64,000 nucleotides of DNA from Odiellus spinosus (taxonomy: Eukaryota; Arthropoda; Arachnida; Opiliones; Phalangiidae): positions 28,900,706 through 28,964,705 of the forward strand of contig OY987226.1 in the NCBI GenBank assembly GCA_963920705.1, written 5' to 3'. The notes beneath the pieces are model-generated. The model searched no databases. It saw nothing but the letters and a program-made list of their open reading frames with translations, and had not been told where the DNA came from. Of this stretch, positions 19,496 through 30,904 are shown one piece after another; the stretch's first letter is position 1; the number at the start of each line of letters is the position of its first letter. The position numbers and the translations under genes are program-made.

Positions 19496-20759
19496 TTAAA
19501 TCTTAGTTGTTAAATTTAACATTTGAATACAATTTTCAAAATTACTTTTAGCTAATATTTTCGTACAGATATCCGCGACGTTAGCTTTCGATGGAACATA
19601 ATTTAAATTGAAAATTTTTTTATACAAATATTCTCGAATAAAATGGAACTTAATATCGATGTGTTTAGATCTAGTTTGTTCCACAGGATTCTTCGCATAA
19701 TAAATTGCCGACTGATTGTCGCAGAATACATTAGGGTTCGGAAAATTAACCTGAAAGTTTGTTTTTAGTTCATCCATAATTGGCTGAAGCCATAACAGTT
19801 CTTTTATTGATTCGGATAACGAGACTGATTTTTGTTGGAAAGCCCGCCATGTGAATGGTGATGACCCGATGAAACAAATGTAACTGCAGGTAGATCTTCG
19901 ATTATCTTTATTTGTTGCCCAATCACTGTCTGAGTATAACGTGATAGCTATTGGGTTGTTAGTATTATATGTTAATCCGTAATTCGCTGTATTCGCCACA
20001 TATTGTACCAAATTGCACAAATATTTCCAATGCTTCATGCCTGGGTTTTGGTTGAACTGGGATAACGCAATAACCGAGTATAAAATATCTGGTCGGGTTC
20101 GATGAGCCAAAAACAGAAGAGCCCCGATAATGGATTGATATGGATAGTCTTCTTGGCTTAAATATTCCTGTTCTTCCTTAGGACAATCATTTCTAGTAAG
20201 GGTGATCCCAACTGGTAATGGTAGACGTATCGACTCGTTCCTTGGGATATTATACTTTGTTAGTAGATTCTTTGAATATTCTTCTTGACTCAACTTTATT
20301 CCTCCATCTGATGTCTTCATAAACGATACACCTAACAAATGACGTATCGGGCCAAGAAATTTTATGTCATAAATTGTAGAGAATTTTCGGATTATATCAT
20401 CTAGGATGCCTTTGTTGCACGCCAAAATAAAATAAACACAGTTCGTGCCCAGTAATTTACGAAATCCTAGTTGTTTAAATGTCTTATCCAATTTCTCAAA
20501 CCAGTAACGACCACTTTGGGGAAGGCCGTATAATGCTTTTGATAAACACAGACAGTGTTCTTCTGGTTTCTTCACGTTAGAAAATCCTGGAATAAGTTTC
20601 ATATATATCTTGTGAGGTAATTTGCCGTATAAATATGCGTTTTTTATGTCAAGATGACATGAAATCCACCCAAATGTGACCACGAATAACGCTATGAAGA
20701 AACGTATCAAAGAAATATTTACGACTGGTGCGAAGGCATGTTCATAGTCCAGTTCCTTT
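19496..20759 (-). pseudogene. Copia E RT (3' part) and RNase H
   Basis: The frame shows Copia RT motifs (LDIKNAYLYGKLPHKIYM, KALYGLPQSGRYW), the connection region (LGPIRHLLGVSF, RPDILYSVIALSQF) and Copia RNase H (LYSDSDWATNKDNRRSTC, FCDNQSAIYYAKNP, TRSKHIDIKFHFIRE, ANVADICTK). It would copy element RNA in cytoplasmic particles. It continues the RT that starts on the far side of inserted element F (30905-31102). Confidence 0.85.
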
Positions 20760-20764
20760 ACTTG

Positions 20765-21020
20765 TGTTACGTTTCAATCAATAATAATTCCGAAATAAAT
20801 TAGTATACGCTTTTTAATAACTGATTAAAAATGAATTAATACATTAATTTCCTACGCGACAGGAGAGAGGAGAGAGTACATCTGCTCCTGTTAAAGTTAC
20901 AATCAACTCTGACCCAGGGGGCTTATCTTATCTACAACTTGCACACTCCCCATTATCGCCACCCAGTAGCAATTGTTTTTTATGACGTTATGTAGAGTCA
21001 AAGGTCATCCAAGTTTAATA
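20765..21020 (-). repeat. 3' LTR of Copia F
   Basis: On the minus strand it starts TATTAAACTTGGATGACC after the purine tract AAAGAGGGGGAG and ends GAAACGTAACA. It differs from 30643-30899 at about eight positions. Confidence 0.88.
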
Positions 21021-21095
21021 CTCCCCCTCTTTGACTATATATATATTATTAAATTATGACTAACTATACACTTATTTTAACTTTAACATATTAAC

Positions 21096-22055
21096 CAGTC
21101 TGGGAAATAAGGTTTTTTTTCAACTGGTCCTTGGGACCACTGACCCCTGCCATATCCTATTAAGAAACTGGTCATTAGGACCAGTGACCCTTGGCCTAGT
21201 TATTATTTCACTGGTCACATTCTAAAGTTAGTTGTAGACTTGTTTCTTAGGGCCCTGCCCTGTAATAGATCAATGAATCTGTTCACGATTCATGAGGAAT
21301 TGACAATTCAACCATTGTTGTGGCAATTTGATAAACAGTGAATGTTAATTCTCGTAGTCATTGTCAATTCCTCTTGAAAACGAGTATATAATTAAGACAT
21401 TTAAATAGCAATAATAAATGTCTTCGGAAAAGTTCGGTTACAGGAATAGCATCAGCTCAGTATTCCTTCCATTATGATGAATAGGGCTTTCTATAAAATA
21501 ATCTTGGAAACGGATAAAATAGCCGTTAAAAAGCACCCGTTACTATCGAAGATGTAGCCTTTGTTCAAGGTTGGTTCAAAGTATAGGCTTTTCTATCGTT
21601 TTTCCAACCTTGAAACTAATTAAGAAAAAGAGCCGTTAAATAGAACCCGTTTCTACGGAAGATGTAGCGTTTTTTCAAGGTTGGGACGTAGTCAGAATTT
21701 ATATTATCATCTATTACTATCTAAACTAACATCACTACCAAAGGCTAGGATTCTAATATAATTCTCTGCTCAAGGTGTAAGGTAACGTTGAGCAAGTCCC
21801 CTCCCCTAACTCCCTATTAGCTAGGACTAGGAGTGTTAAGCACTAGAGTCGAAAATATTTTTTTTTGGAATTTTTGTTATGGAATTGGGAAAGCTTGAAT
21901 TAATAATGTGGTCACACCATCAATTTTTATGAAAATATTGAATTAATTAACTGGTCCCAGGGACCACTGACCCCCCATATTTTGAATTAATAAACTGGTC
22001 CATGCAATTAAAAAACTGGTTTTTGACTAGCAAACCACCCTTATTTCCCAGACTG
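21096..22055. mobile_element. 960-bp hAT-type non-autonomous element in Copia F
   Basis: Its termini are CAGTCTGGGAAATAAGG and the exact complement. Perfect 8-bp target duplicates ATATTAAC lie at 21088-21095 and 22056-22063. Subterminal motifs such as ACTGGTCC/GGACCACTGACC recur in both orientations, and there is no transposase frame. CA-type ends with an 8-bp duplication indicate the hAT superfamily. It sits a few codons from the end of F's RNase H. Confidence 0.9.
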
Positions 22056-22470
22056 ATATTAACACAGGTATTAAAATTAGTCTTTTGTAACAATTTTGTT
22101 AGAAAATCCGCAACATTACGATTAGATTGTACATATTTTAAACAAAATAAACCCAAATTAAATTTTTCGCGTACAAAATGATATCTTATGTCGATGTGTT
22201 TAGACTTTTGATTTTCTACGCTATTATTAGAAAAGAATATCGCAGATTGACTATCGATAAATATAATTGGGATTTCTACAAGCACATTAAATATTATCAG
22301 TTCATTAATTATTGTATTTAACCACAGTAACTCCTTGACTGCTTCTGATAAGGCCACGTAAGCAGCTTCCATCGTCGAAAGAGCCACTGACTTCTGTTTA
22401 ATAGATCTCCAGGAAATGGGGCAGGAACCGTAGAATGCAACATAACCCGAAGTCGATCTTCTTGAATCTC
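22056..22470 (-). pseudogene. Copia F RNase H
   Basis: Motifs are ALSTMEAAYVALSEAVKELL, FIDSQSAIFFSNN, KSKHIDIRYHFVREKF and RNVADFLTKLL. This is a Copia-type RNase H of typical size whose final codons are interrupted by the hAT-type element. Confidence 0.8.
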
Positions 22471-24522
22471 GATCAGATCCTCAATCGCTATCACTGTAAA
22501 CTACAATTCTGTTATTATTGGGATCTCGTTCATAGTTTAGTCCAATGTCATTTGTAGATAAAACGTATTGTGTTAGTTGACATAAACGGTCCCAATGAGC
22601 ATATCCCGGGTTTGAAGTAAATTGTGACAATGCGATCACAGAGAAAAGTATATCTGGTCTAGTCTTTTGAGCAATGAACAAAAGACAGTCAATAAGTTCA
22701 CGATACGGTATAAATGTCATTCGTTGTTTTTCTTCATCATCTTCGGGGCAATCTTTACGCGATAATATGATAATAATTGGTAGACCAACGGGTTCTTCGT
22801 TATAGATACCGAATCTCTCACCAATTTGTTTGATATAACTTGACTGATTCATGTTTAAACTTCCGTTGATATCAAAATTAAATTCCATTCCGAGTAACTT
22901 TTTAATTGGTCCGATATTTTTTGTCGTATTTTGTTGATAATATTTCATAGACGTTTCGCATGATATCGTTGGTTTTCGCAAGTACTACCAATCGTCGACG
23001 TACACGAGCACTATTGATTTTCCTGGAATAATGTATATAAAATTTGTTCCGAGTAATTTATTGAAGCCAAGTTCTTTAAATGTCTGATCGAGTTGTAGAT
23101 ACCACTTTCTGGTAACCCATATAATGCTTTATGTACTCTTAGACAATGAGTCTTTGGATCTTGTGTTTCATAGCCCGGGATTTGTTTCATTAAAACTTCT
23201 CTTTTCAAATCACCGTATAAATAAGCGTTTTTAATGTCCATGTGGTTATGAATCCATCCGAAGGTTACAACGAATATTGAGATAAACAGTCTAACAAGCG
23301 TGAAGTTAACAACTGGCGAGAAACTTTGGTCGTAGTCTTCACCTTCATTCTGGTTAAACCCTTGGGCTACTAACCGTGCCCGATATCTAATTATTTCTCC
23401 TTCACTATTCTTCTTAACTGTGTATATCCAACGGCATCCTACTATTTTTCGTTCGGGTAGTATCTGTACAACTTCAGTCACTTTTCGTTGCTTCAATGTA
23501 GTAATCTCGTCATCCATCGCGATTTTCCATTCTTTTTTCTGTGGGGATGATATTGCTTCATTATAATTTTTTGGTAATTGTACATCGACACAAAAGGCTT
23601 GAAACACTTCATCAATATCCTTTTCAGTAATACTGGTTATAAGAGTTGCAGCTAAATTCTTCTTTGAGAAATCGAAAGCATCCGGATTAATTCGTAAATT
23701 ATTCGTTAGTATATGTTTTTCTAGCTTCCTTTTAGATCTCCATTTATTACCCTGAGCTTGGCCTTTTGATGCCCCTTTCTTTCTAATGGTAATTTCTCGT
23801 CGCCACCCGACAGGTAGATTGTCAATCGCGTTATCTTGTTGAACATTTCCTGCTACAACTTCTTGAACTACATTTTCTACAGGAGGTGATTGTTGAACGT
23901 TTTCTACTGTAGGTGATTGTTGAACGTTTTCTACTGTAGGTAATGGTTGAGCGTTTTCAACTGTAGGTACGTTGATTGTAGTTTTAGCTGGGATTAAGTC
24001 TTTAATTGTGGCTTCATTTATTGCGGGTTGAGACTGTGTAACCATATTATTTACACTATAATCGTATTCGTCATTGTTGTCCGATGGCCAGATCATGACT
24101 TCATTTTCTTCCTGAGATACTTTACACCCCTCGATACCAAGTATATTTTCATCGAATGATACGTGTTTGGTATTTACAACAGTTCGTTCTTTCGGATACC
24201 AGATCCTATATCCTTTCGTCTGGTTGGCGTACCCAACCAAGACACCCAATTTGGCTCGGTGTTGTAATTTATTTCGACGTTGCTGTGGAATATGTACGAA
24301 AGCGAGTGAACCGATACGTTTCAGGAAACTGGCGCTTGGCTTTCTTCCCATCCAATATTCTAGTGGCACCTTGGCAAGTTGTGAATGTCTAACTCGATTC
24401 TTTAAACTTGCGGCTGTAACGACAAGTTCACCCCACAGATACGCCGATAATTTAGCATCTTCCATCATGGATCTGACCATATTCAATAAAGTTCTATTAA
24501 ATCTTTCAGCGACTCCATTCAT
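22471..24522 (-). pseudogene. Copia F integrase C-terminus, MBD-like module and RT
   Basis: The region begins with the end of the integrase core (MNGVAERFNRTLLNMVRSMM) and the GKKP-like domain (YWMGRKPSASFLKRIGSLAF). A repetitive linker of Val/Asn/Gln-Pro blocks (near 23860-23990) follows, then an MBD-like segment at about 23660-23818 (LPVGWRREITIRKKGASKGQ, KWRSKRKLEKHI, a terminal FDFSKK). RT comes next (GCRWIYTVKKNSEGEIIRYR, FSPVVNFTLVRLF, MDIKNAYLYGDL, KALYGLPESG) and the connection region. The MBD-like position between integrase and RT matches element E. It is broken in a few places. Confidence 0.82.
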
Positions 24523-24539
24523 CTGTGGGGAATAAATAT

Positions 24540-25580
24540 TCGTCCTTTCTATATTGATTCCTTCATCTTGACAGTACTTCTGGAATTCCTTTGAACAATA
24601 TTCTAGACCATTGTCCGTTCGTAGGGCTTTGATACGTGTACCCGTCTCTTTCTCGACTTGTACTTTATATTGTTTAAAACGATCAAACGCTTAGTTTTTC
24701 TTGGCCATCATAAATACTTGTATTAGGCGACTATTGTCGTCTATGAATGATATGAAGTACTTAGCTCCCCCTAACGAGCTCACATGTGACGGGCCCCAGA
24801 CATCCGAATGTATTAGGTCGAGTACTTCCTTACTTTTAATACCATCCGTCGTTTTATATGGTTGTCTGGTACTTTTGGCGAGTTTACACGGTATACAGGT
24901 GTGTAATTCTTCCGTAAATGGTTTCAGCCCTCTTAACATCTCATGACGTCCCATGTATTTTAAGTCGTTTTCATTTAAATGACCAAATCTTAAATGCCAT
25001 ATCTGGATCTGACTATTCTCTTTTGTTGCATATGCTTCTGGATTAAATTTACTTTCATCTTGTGGACCCTGGGATAATGCGGTAGCATCTACCTTGTAGA
25101 AATGTTCGTTCGATAATGGAGCATCAAATGCATGCTTTCCATCCGGATAATGTACTGTATACGTTGCGTTTCTCCTACGTCCTTCATAACCAGCTTGATC
25201 CAGAATACGTTCCGATATTAGGTTCTTTCCCATTCGAGGAGTAAAACTAACATCTTGTAAAAATAATAGATTTCCAGTCTTGTTTATACGAATCCAAATG
25301 TCTCCTTGACCCTCTATTTTTGATTTACCTTCGCCAACAGTAGCTTGTGATTCGAAAGGAGTAAACGTGAAAAACCAGGCTCGTTGATTACAAAAATGTT
25401 GGGTTGCGCCTGAATCAACAATCCAATCCAACGTCGTTGTATTTGAAAGTAAGGCTGAGGCAAAATGAGCTCCTGTACCTCCCTCTGGATTCTCTTGTAT
25501 TCTCGGTTTATTCTTAAACCTCTTCCCTTGTCTGCAGTCAACGGCTAAGTGTCCCATGCGGTTACAATTAAAACAGTTTG
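24540..25580 (-). pseudogene. Copia F nucleocapsid, protease and integrase N-terminus
   Basis: It starts with a CCHC knuckle (CFNCNRMGHLAVDC) next to the G insertion. Protease follows with WIVDSGATQHFCN near residue 50 of the main frame, then the GAG-pre-integrase domain with its HxxxxH/CxxC-like finger (WHLRFGHLNENDLKYM, CIPCKLAKSTRQPY) and the first Asp region of the integrase core (LDLIHSDVWGP, KYFISFIDDNSR). Confidence 0.85.
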
Positions 25581-25737
25581 TGTTATTAGTTGATAAAAAA
25601 CTATATAGTCTAACGTGAATATTATATTATCTTATCTTTGTCTATTTTATATGTATATAAAAGGTTACTTGTAAATAAATAGATCAGTTATCGTTTTGGA
25701 TCTTGCGAGAGTTAATTAGAGTCTACCAAACAACACA
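25581..25737 (+). repeat. 5' LTR of Gypsy G
   Basis: It runs from TGTTATTAGTTGATAAAAAA to CCAAACAACACA. The following TGGTGATAGAGCGGGA is a primer-binding-like site. A TATATAAAAGG-like box near 25654 could be the promoter core. Confidence 0.9.
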
Positions 25738-25827
25738 TGGTGATAGAGCGGGATTTTTCGGGAATAACGCGCAGTTTCGCGTTTCTTTAATTTCCGGGAA
25801 CATTCGTCACCCGCGAGTTTCCTCGAC

Positions 25828-28800
25828 GTGTGGATGGTAAAGTCGATAGTCCCAACGGAAGACGGTATTCCAACCGCGAAACCTAGTCCAGCACCTATCG
25901 CTCTGTCGTGCGCGAAGCCGATACCTTCACTTGCAATGTCGATGCCCGCCATTCAACCGCCGGAGGCTTTCTCCTTTGTCCCCGAAGATTGGCCACGATG
26001 GCGAAAGCGGTTCGAATTATACTTAAATGTCAGTGGCCTCGGGAGCAAGACGGATTCGGAGAAAATCGATTTTCTGGTATATTTTATGGGGTCACAGGCG
26101 GATGTTATCTTCTCGTCCTTCAAGCTCGTCAAAACTGACTTTTCCACGGTACTCCAGACCTTTGAAGACCACTTTATAGTCAAACGGCTCGTTGTCTACG
26201 AGCGTGCGAAGTTTAATTCTCGAGTTCAGCGAGAAGGTGAGTCGGTCGACGAATTCGTGACCTCACTCCATACCTTGTCACAGCATTGTCAATATGGGAC
26301 CCTGCGCGAAGAGCTAATCCGGGATCGCATCATTGTCGGCATTCGGGATCGGAGTTTATCCGAAAGGATGCAGTTCGACGATAATTTGACTTTGGAAAAA
26401 GCGACGGAGATGGCTCGTACGAGTGAAGAAGTCAAGAAGAAACAACCAGAACTCCGTAACGAGAAAAGCGAAACAAACATTCATCGAGTAATGACGAAAC
26501 CCAATGGAGGACATCGCTTTCAGAAGTCTAAACCGAACACGGAACGGGTTATGGGTCAGACACAATTGCCCGATACCGGCCCGCAATGCGGTAATTGCGG
26601 GTGGAAACACCCGAAAACCGGCACCTGTCCTGCCAGATCGGTGAAATGCAATCTGTGCCACAAGCTGGGGCATTACTCAAGGGTCTGCCGATCAAAAAAG
26701 AGGGTTCAGGCTGTAACCAGTAAAGAGAATGATGTCTGCTTCATGGGAGGGGTTTCGAGTATCGGTTCTGTCAAGGAGCGTCAGCGATGGTCTCAGGCGA
26801 TTTTGATCAATAACGTTTCGATTATATTCCGAATAGACACAGGGGCCGATGAGACAGTAATCCCAGAAGATCTCTTTCAGCAAAAATTTGATATTCCGCT
26901 TGTTCCCTCAGAAGAACCTTTGATTGGTCCAGACAAAGGGATACTGAAATGCACGGGAGTCTTTCGGGCAAATGCTGAATATAAAAATTGCAAGTCAAAG
27001 TTGAAGATTTTCGTTGTCAAGGGCTTAGACCAGCCACTGCTGTCCAGCGACGTTAGCGAGAAACTTGGCTTGGTGAAGAAACTTTTCGGAATTGCGACAC
27101 CTGGAGGGAATACTGTCAAGCCCAAAGAAGAGTTTCCGCATTTATTTGAGGGCCTGGGACATGTCAAGGCGGCGTACACAATCAAGTTAAAAGCTGACGC
27201 TAAACCATTTGCACTTTCAACTCCGAGACGGGTACCTCTTCCATTGATGGACAGTGTGAAGATCACTTTGGCCAAAATGGTCGAGATGGATGTCATCGCA
27301 CCAGTAGACGAGCCAACAGATTGGTGCTTCGGGATGGTACTCGTCAATAAACCACAGAAAGATGGTAAAGTCCTCAAACCAGAAGATTCTATCCGAATAT
27401 GCGTTGATTTAACACCGCTAAATCAGTACGTCGAACGGGAATTACATCCACTACCGGTTACTGAACACGTCTTGGGGCAGATAGGCGACGCAAGAATATT
27501 TTCGAAGCTCGACGCCAACTCGGGATTCTGGCAATTCGAGTTGGCTGAAGAATCACAGATATTAACGACCTTCATAACTCCATTCGGGAGATTCAAGTTT
27601 AAACGCCTTCCATTTGGAATCTCGGCTGCACCAGAGTTTTTTCAAAAACGGATGTCGGAAGTTCTTGGAGACCTACCCGGTGTACTTTTCGACATGGATG
27701 ACATACTGGTAATGGCAGAAACTATGGACGTCCACGATGAACGTCTTCGAAGCGTATTACAGCGACTGGACTCCCATGGACTTACGTTAAATCCTGACAA
27801 ATGCGTTTTCGGCGTTACTAGATTAAAATTTCTCGGACATGTCATTGATGGCGCCGGCATTCATCCCGACGAGCAGAAGGTTCAGGCAATTGTCCAGTTG
27901 AAGCCGCCAACAAATACCACCGAGTTGAAACGCTTTCTGGGGATGGCATCATACCTAGGGCGTTTTATTCCGAAGAAGGCAGACTTAGCCCATCCTTTAA
28001 CGTCCCTCCTTCATGGCTCAAGCGACTGGGGTTCAAGTCAGCAGCACGCCTTTGAACAGATCAAGGGGTCCCTGACTCGCGCTCCTGTTTTGGTCTGCTA
28101 TAATCCTCGACGTGAAACGATTGTGTCGGCTGATGCATCATCTTATGGGCTTGGAGCCCTTTTGAAGCAGAAACAAGATGATGGGACATACAAACCTGTT
28201 GCTTATTGCTCGAGAACCTTAAGCGACACTGAGAAACGATATGCCCAAATCGAGAAAGAAGGGCTCGCGATTGTATGGGCATGTGATCGCTTAAAGGATT
28301 ACATTACTGGAATTGAATTCAAAATCGAAACTGACCACAAGCCTCTTGTACCTATCTTTTCAACGAAGCCTCTAGACGACATCACCCCGAGACTTCAACG
28401 TATGAGGTTACGCTTAATGAGATACTCGTATATCATCTTTCATACGCCGGGGAAGGAGCTCGTCGCTGCGGATACATTATCACGTAGTCCGGTTTCAGAA
28501 GTTGGGAGATTTGATATCGAGGACGATGTCGTCGCACATATTCAAGCGGTGCGATCCAATTTTCCGGCTACTGATCTAAAACTAAAGGAAATTGAGATTG
28601 CCCAGACCCAGGATGAAGTCCTTTCTAGATTAAGGAAGTATGTTAGCGACGGCTGGCCTGAGAAACATTCCCTGGCCCCGGGTTGCGTGGACTATTGGGA
28701 TCATCGATATGACATATCCGTTACAGATGGTCTGCTGCTGCGTGGTTCTCACATTCTCATTCCATCTGCTTTGAGACCTGAACTCCTACAACGTATTCAT

Positions 28801-29802
28801 CAGGGTCATCAGGGGATTGTCAAATGTCGTCGTCGTGCCCAACAATCAGTATGGTGGCCTGGCATTTCGGTACAGATCGAAAATATGGTTCGCACTTGCC
28901 CGAAGTGCATTCAAGAGGGTACGATACGTCACGAACCATTATTGCCTTCGGACTTTCCACAGCGACCATGGCAGAAAGTGGCCATGGATCTGTTTTTCCT
29001 TCATAATAAATGGTACCTGCTGGTCACTGATTTTTATTCCCGATATCCAGAGCTTGCGCCGCTTACTGGTCTTACCGCTGCTACCGTCATCAACCATTGC
29101 AAATCTATTTTTGCACGTCACGGTACGCCTGAATTGGTGTGTTCCGATAATGGTCCTCAATTCCAACCGATCTTCTCGTCGGATTTCTCTACATTTTCCC
29201 GGGACTGGGGATTCACTCACGTCACATCCAGTCCGCGCTATGCCCAAAGTAATGGATTTATCGAAGCCGGAGTAAAAATAATTAAGAAGACTTTGAAGAA
29301 AGAGGACGATGGATATGTCGCTCTTCAGGTATATCGCGCCACACCACTAGAAAATGGGTTCAGCCCTGCAGAGCTTTTGATGGGTCGGAAAATACGTACT
29401 TCTCTCCCTACATTGGGTCAACATTTAAAACCCTATACACTAAATCATAATTCCATCGCATCCTGGGAAGAGAAACGCCGTCAGAAACAAAAACGAAACT
29501 ATGACAATCATCATGGAGTCCGCGAACTAAGCCCTTTGCGAGCCGGCGATCATGTCTGGTTATCGGATATGGAGGTCTATGGAACAGTTCTTCGTAATGC
29601 TAAAACGCCTAGATCCTATGTCGTGCAAACTGCCAGAGGCCAGGTTCGCAGAAACAGGTTTCACTTGCGCCATTTGCCTAGTCAAGTCATGGTCGAGACA
29701 AGGGATTCCGTTACAATCGATACTAGAACTGAGCCTGTACATACTGCAAGCCCATCTCGTACTCGTAGCGGCAGAAAATATGACAAAAGACAAAATACTT
29801 AG
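25828..29802 (+). CDS. Gypsy G Gag-Pol polyprotein (Mag-like)
   Basis: This is a single open frame of about 1324 codons; the first triplet here is GTG, and the ATGs at 25834, 25936 or 25942 are the plausible starts. Gag (FVPEDWPRWRKRFELYLNV, YERAKFNSRVQREGESVDEF) has two knuckles (CGNCGWKHPKTGTC, CNLCHKLGHYSRVC). Then come protease (FRIDTGADETVIP, about 335), RT (CVDLTPLNQYV about 528, DMDDIL about 622), RNase H (VSADASSYGLGALL), integrase HHCC and a core with AMDLFF, VCSDNGPQF and NGFIEAG. It ends in a short basic tail, with no MBD-like or chromodomain segment. Fusion of Gag and Pol in one frame suits the Mag/K02A2.6-like group. Roles are particle formation, reverse transcription and integration. 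Confidence 0.93.
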   Translation: MWMVKSIVPTEDGIPTAKPSPAPIALSCAKPIPSLAMSMPAIQPPEAFSFVPEDWPRWRKRFELYLNVSGLGSKTDSEKIDFLVYFMGSQADVIFSSFKLVKTDFSTVLQTFEDHFIVKRLVVYERAKFNSRVQREGESVDEFVTSLHTLSQHCQYGTLREELIRDRIIVGIRDRSLSERMQFDDNLTLEKATEMARTSEEVKKKQPELRNEKSETNIHRVMTKPNGGHRFQKSKPNTERVMGQTQLPDTGPQCGNCGWKHPKTGTCPARSVKCNLCHKLGHYSRVCRSKKRVQAVTSKENDVCFMGGVSSIGSVKERQRWSQAILINNVSIIFRIDTGADETVIPEDLFQQKFDIPLVPSEEPLIGPDKGILKCTGVFRANAEYKNCKSKLKIFVVKGLDQPLLSSDVSEKLGLVKKLFGIATPGGNTVKPKEEFPHLFEGLGHVKAAYTIKLKADAKPFALSTPRRVPLPLMDSVKITLAKMVEMDVIAPVDEPTDWCFGMVLVNKPQKDGKVLKPEDSIRICVDLTPLNQYVERELHPLPVTEHVLGQIGDARIFSKLDANSGFWQFELAEESQILTTFITPFGRFKFKRLPFGISAAPEFFQKRMSEVLGDLPGVLFDMDDILVMAETMDVHDERLRSVLQRLDSHGLTLNPDKCVFGVTRLKFLGHVIDGAGIHPDEQKVQAIVQLKPPTNTTELKRFLGMASYLGRFIPKKADLAHPLTSLLHGSSDWGSSQQHAFEQIKGSLTRAPVLVCYNPRRETIVSADASSYGLGALLKQKQDDGTYKPVAYCSRTLSDTEKRYAQIEKEGLAIVWACDRLKDYITGIEFKIETDHKPLVPIFSTKPLDDITPRLQRMRLRLMRYSYIIFHTPGKELVAADTLSRSPVSEVGRFDIEDDVVAHIQAVRSNFPATDLKLKEIEIAQTQDEVLSRLRKYVSDGWPEKHSLAPGCVDYWDHRYDISVTDGLLLRGSHILIPSALRPELLQRIHQGHQGIVKCRRRAQQSVWWPGISVQIENMVRTCPKCIQEGTIRHEPLLPSDFPQRPWQKVAMDLFFLHNKWYLLVTDFYSRYPELAPLTGLTAATVINHCKSIFARHGTPELVCSDNGPQFQPIFSSDFSTFSRDWGFTHVTSSPRYAQSNGFIEAGVKIIKKTLKKEDDGYVALQVYRATPLENGFSPAELLMGRKIRTSLPTLGQHLKPYTLNHNSIASWEEKRRQKQKRNYDNHHGVRELSPLRAGDHVWLSDMEVYGTVLRNAKTPRSYVVQTARGQVRRNRFHLRHLPSQVMVETRDSVTIDTRTEPVHTASPSRTRSGRKYDKRQNT

Positions 29803-29897
29803 TTAAGGAATAGTTTCGAATTTAATTTGAGTTAACTTGTTCGGATTGGTTGTTGTAGATTTACTTAACTATTGTTATTAACTTTTGAAGGGAGATG

Positions 29898-30055
29898 TGT
29901 TATTAGTTGATAAAAAAACTATATAGTCTAACGTGAATATTATATTATCTTATCTTTGTCTATTTTATATGTATATAAAAGGTTACTTGTAAATAAATAG
30001 ATCAGTTATCGTTTTGGATCTTGCGAGAGTTAATTAGAGTCTACCAAACAACACA
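29898..30055 (+). repeat. 3' LTR of Gypsy G
   Basis: It is preceded by the purine-rich GAAGGGAGATG and is identical to 25581-25737 except for one extra A in a homopolymer. Confidence 0.92.
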
Positions 30056-30483
30056 CATTTACCATTGAAACATGGTTTGGTATACTGTTTTTCATTTGAC
30101 TGCGCTTGGGCTTTCTTTGGATGTTGATCTGCGTAAGCGTTTGTAGCGGATTCATTAGACGTGTCTCGTTGTGTCTGTCTTCCATACTCGGCGAGTAATT
30201 TCTTCTTCACGAATTCCGGTTTGAATTCGTCACCGTCCAGTTGATAAATATTAGAAACCAACGCGTCAAATGACACTGGTAACGTACCGATCATCTTATA
30301 GGCAAAGTCTGTATCTTTCATTGTATATCCAGCTTCTTCTAGTTGTAGATTAACGTAGTGCAACCTTGACAAAAAGTCCGGCAGAAGTATTAATTCAATT
30401 TCAAACTTCCATGTCCGATAATTCGTTGATTTAAGTTTCGTAATTTGATTAACTGTTGTTACCATCGTACCACTTTCCGCCAT
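30056..30483 (-). pseudogene. Copia F gag
   Basis: This Copia Gag (UBN2/gag-polypeptide type) starts MAESGTMVTTVNQITKL, with the TNYRTWKFEIELIL motif, a FAYKMIGTLPVSFDALV helix and LLAEYGRQTQRD, then reaches the knuckle interrupted by G. A frame break relative to the usual family length is likely. Confidence 0.78.
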
Positions 30484-30642
30484 CTTGATTTCTTGTCTGG
30501 ACCGGATTCCGAAAGAAAAACGTTGTTCTAGAATGATGTCGGATGTAACGTCGTCAATTCACTAAGCCTTGGTACGGCTTTCTTCATATCAGTTCGTATA
30601 CTGCGCGTTAATACTATACTCGAACCACGCTCTGCTACCATT

Positions 30643-30899
30643 TGTTACGTTTCAATCAATAATAATTCCGAAATAAATTAGTATACGCTTTTTAATAACT
30701 GATGAAAAATGAATTAATACATTAATTTCCTACGCGACAGGAGAGAGGGAGAGAGTACATCTGCTCCTGTTAAAGTTACAATCAACTCTGACCCAGGGGG
30801 CTTATCTTATCAACAACTTGCACACAACCCACTATCGCCACCCAATAGCAATTGTTTTTTATGATGTTATGTAGAGTCAAAGGTCATCCAAGTTTAATA
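30643..30899 (-). repeat. 5' LTR of Copia F
   Basis: On the minus strand it ends GAAACGTAACA and is followed by TGGTAGCAGAGCGTGG, a Copia-type primer-binding site. It is homologous to 20765-21020. Confidence 0.88.
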
Positions 30900-30904
30900 A
30901 TTTG

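Larger units (their letters stand above)
25581..30055 (+). mobile_element. Gypsy element G (Mag-like), apparently whole and very young
   Basis: Compact LTRs of 157-158 bp flank a single 1.3-kilocodon Gag-Pol frame. The LTRs differ only by one base in a poly-A run. G lies in plus orientation inside the gag knuckle of minus-strand Copia F. It looks whole, with no obvious break. I could not define a clean target duplication. Confidence 0.93.
20765..30899 (-). mobile_element. Copia element F (minus strand), inserted in E, hosting G
   Basis: LTRs of about 256 bp lie at 30643-30899 (5') and 20765-21020 (3'), with flanks ACTTG and ATTTG as a 5-bp target duplication carrying one change. The interior has Copia gag, knuckle, protease, integrase, MBD-like module, RT and RNase H. 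Gypsy G is inserted at the gag zinc knuckle and a 960-bp hAT-type MITE near the end of RNase H. LTR divergence is about 3%. The coding region is broken in several places besides the insertions. Confidence 0.9.
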
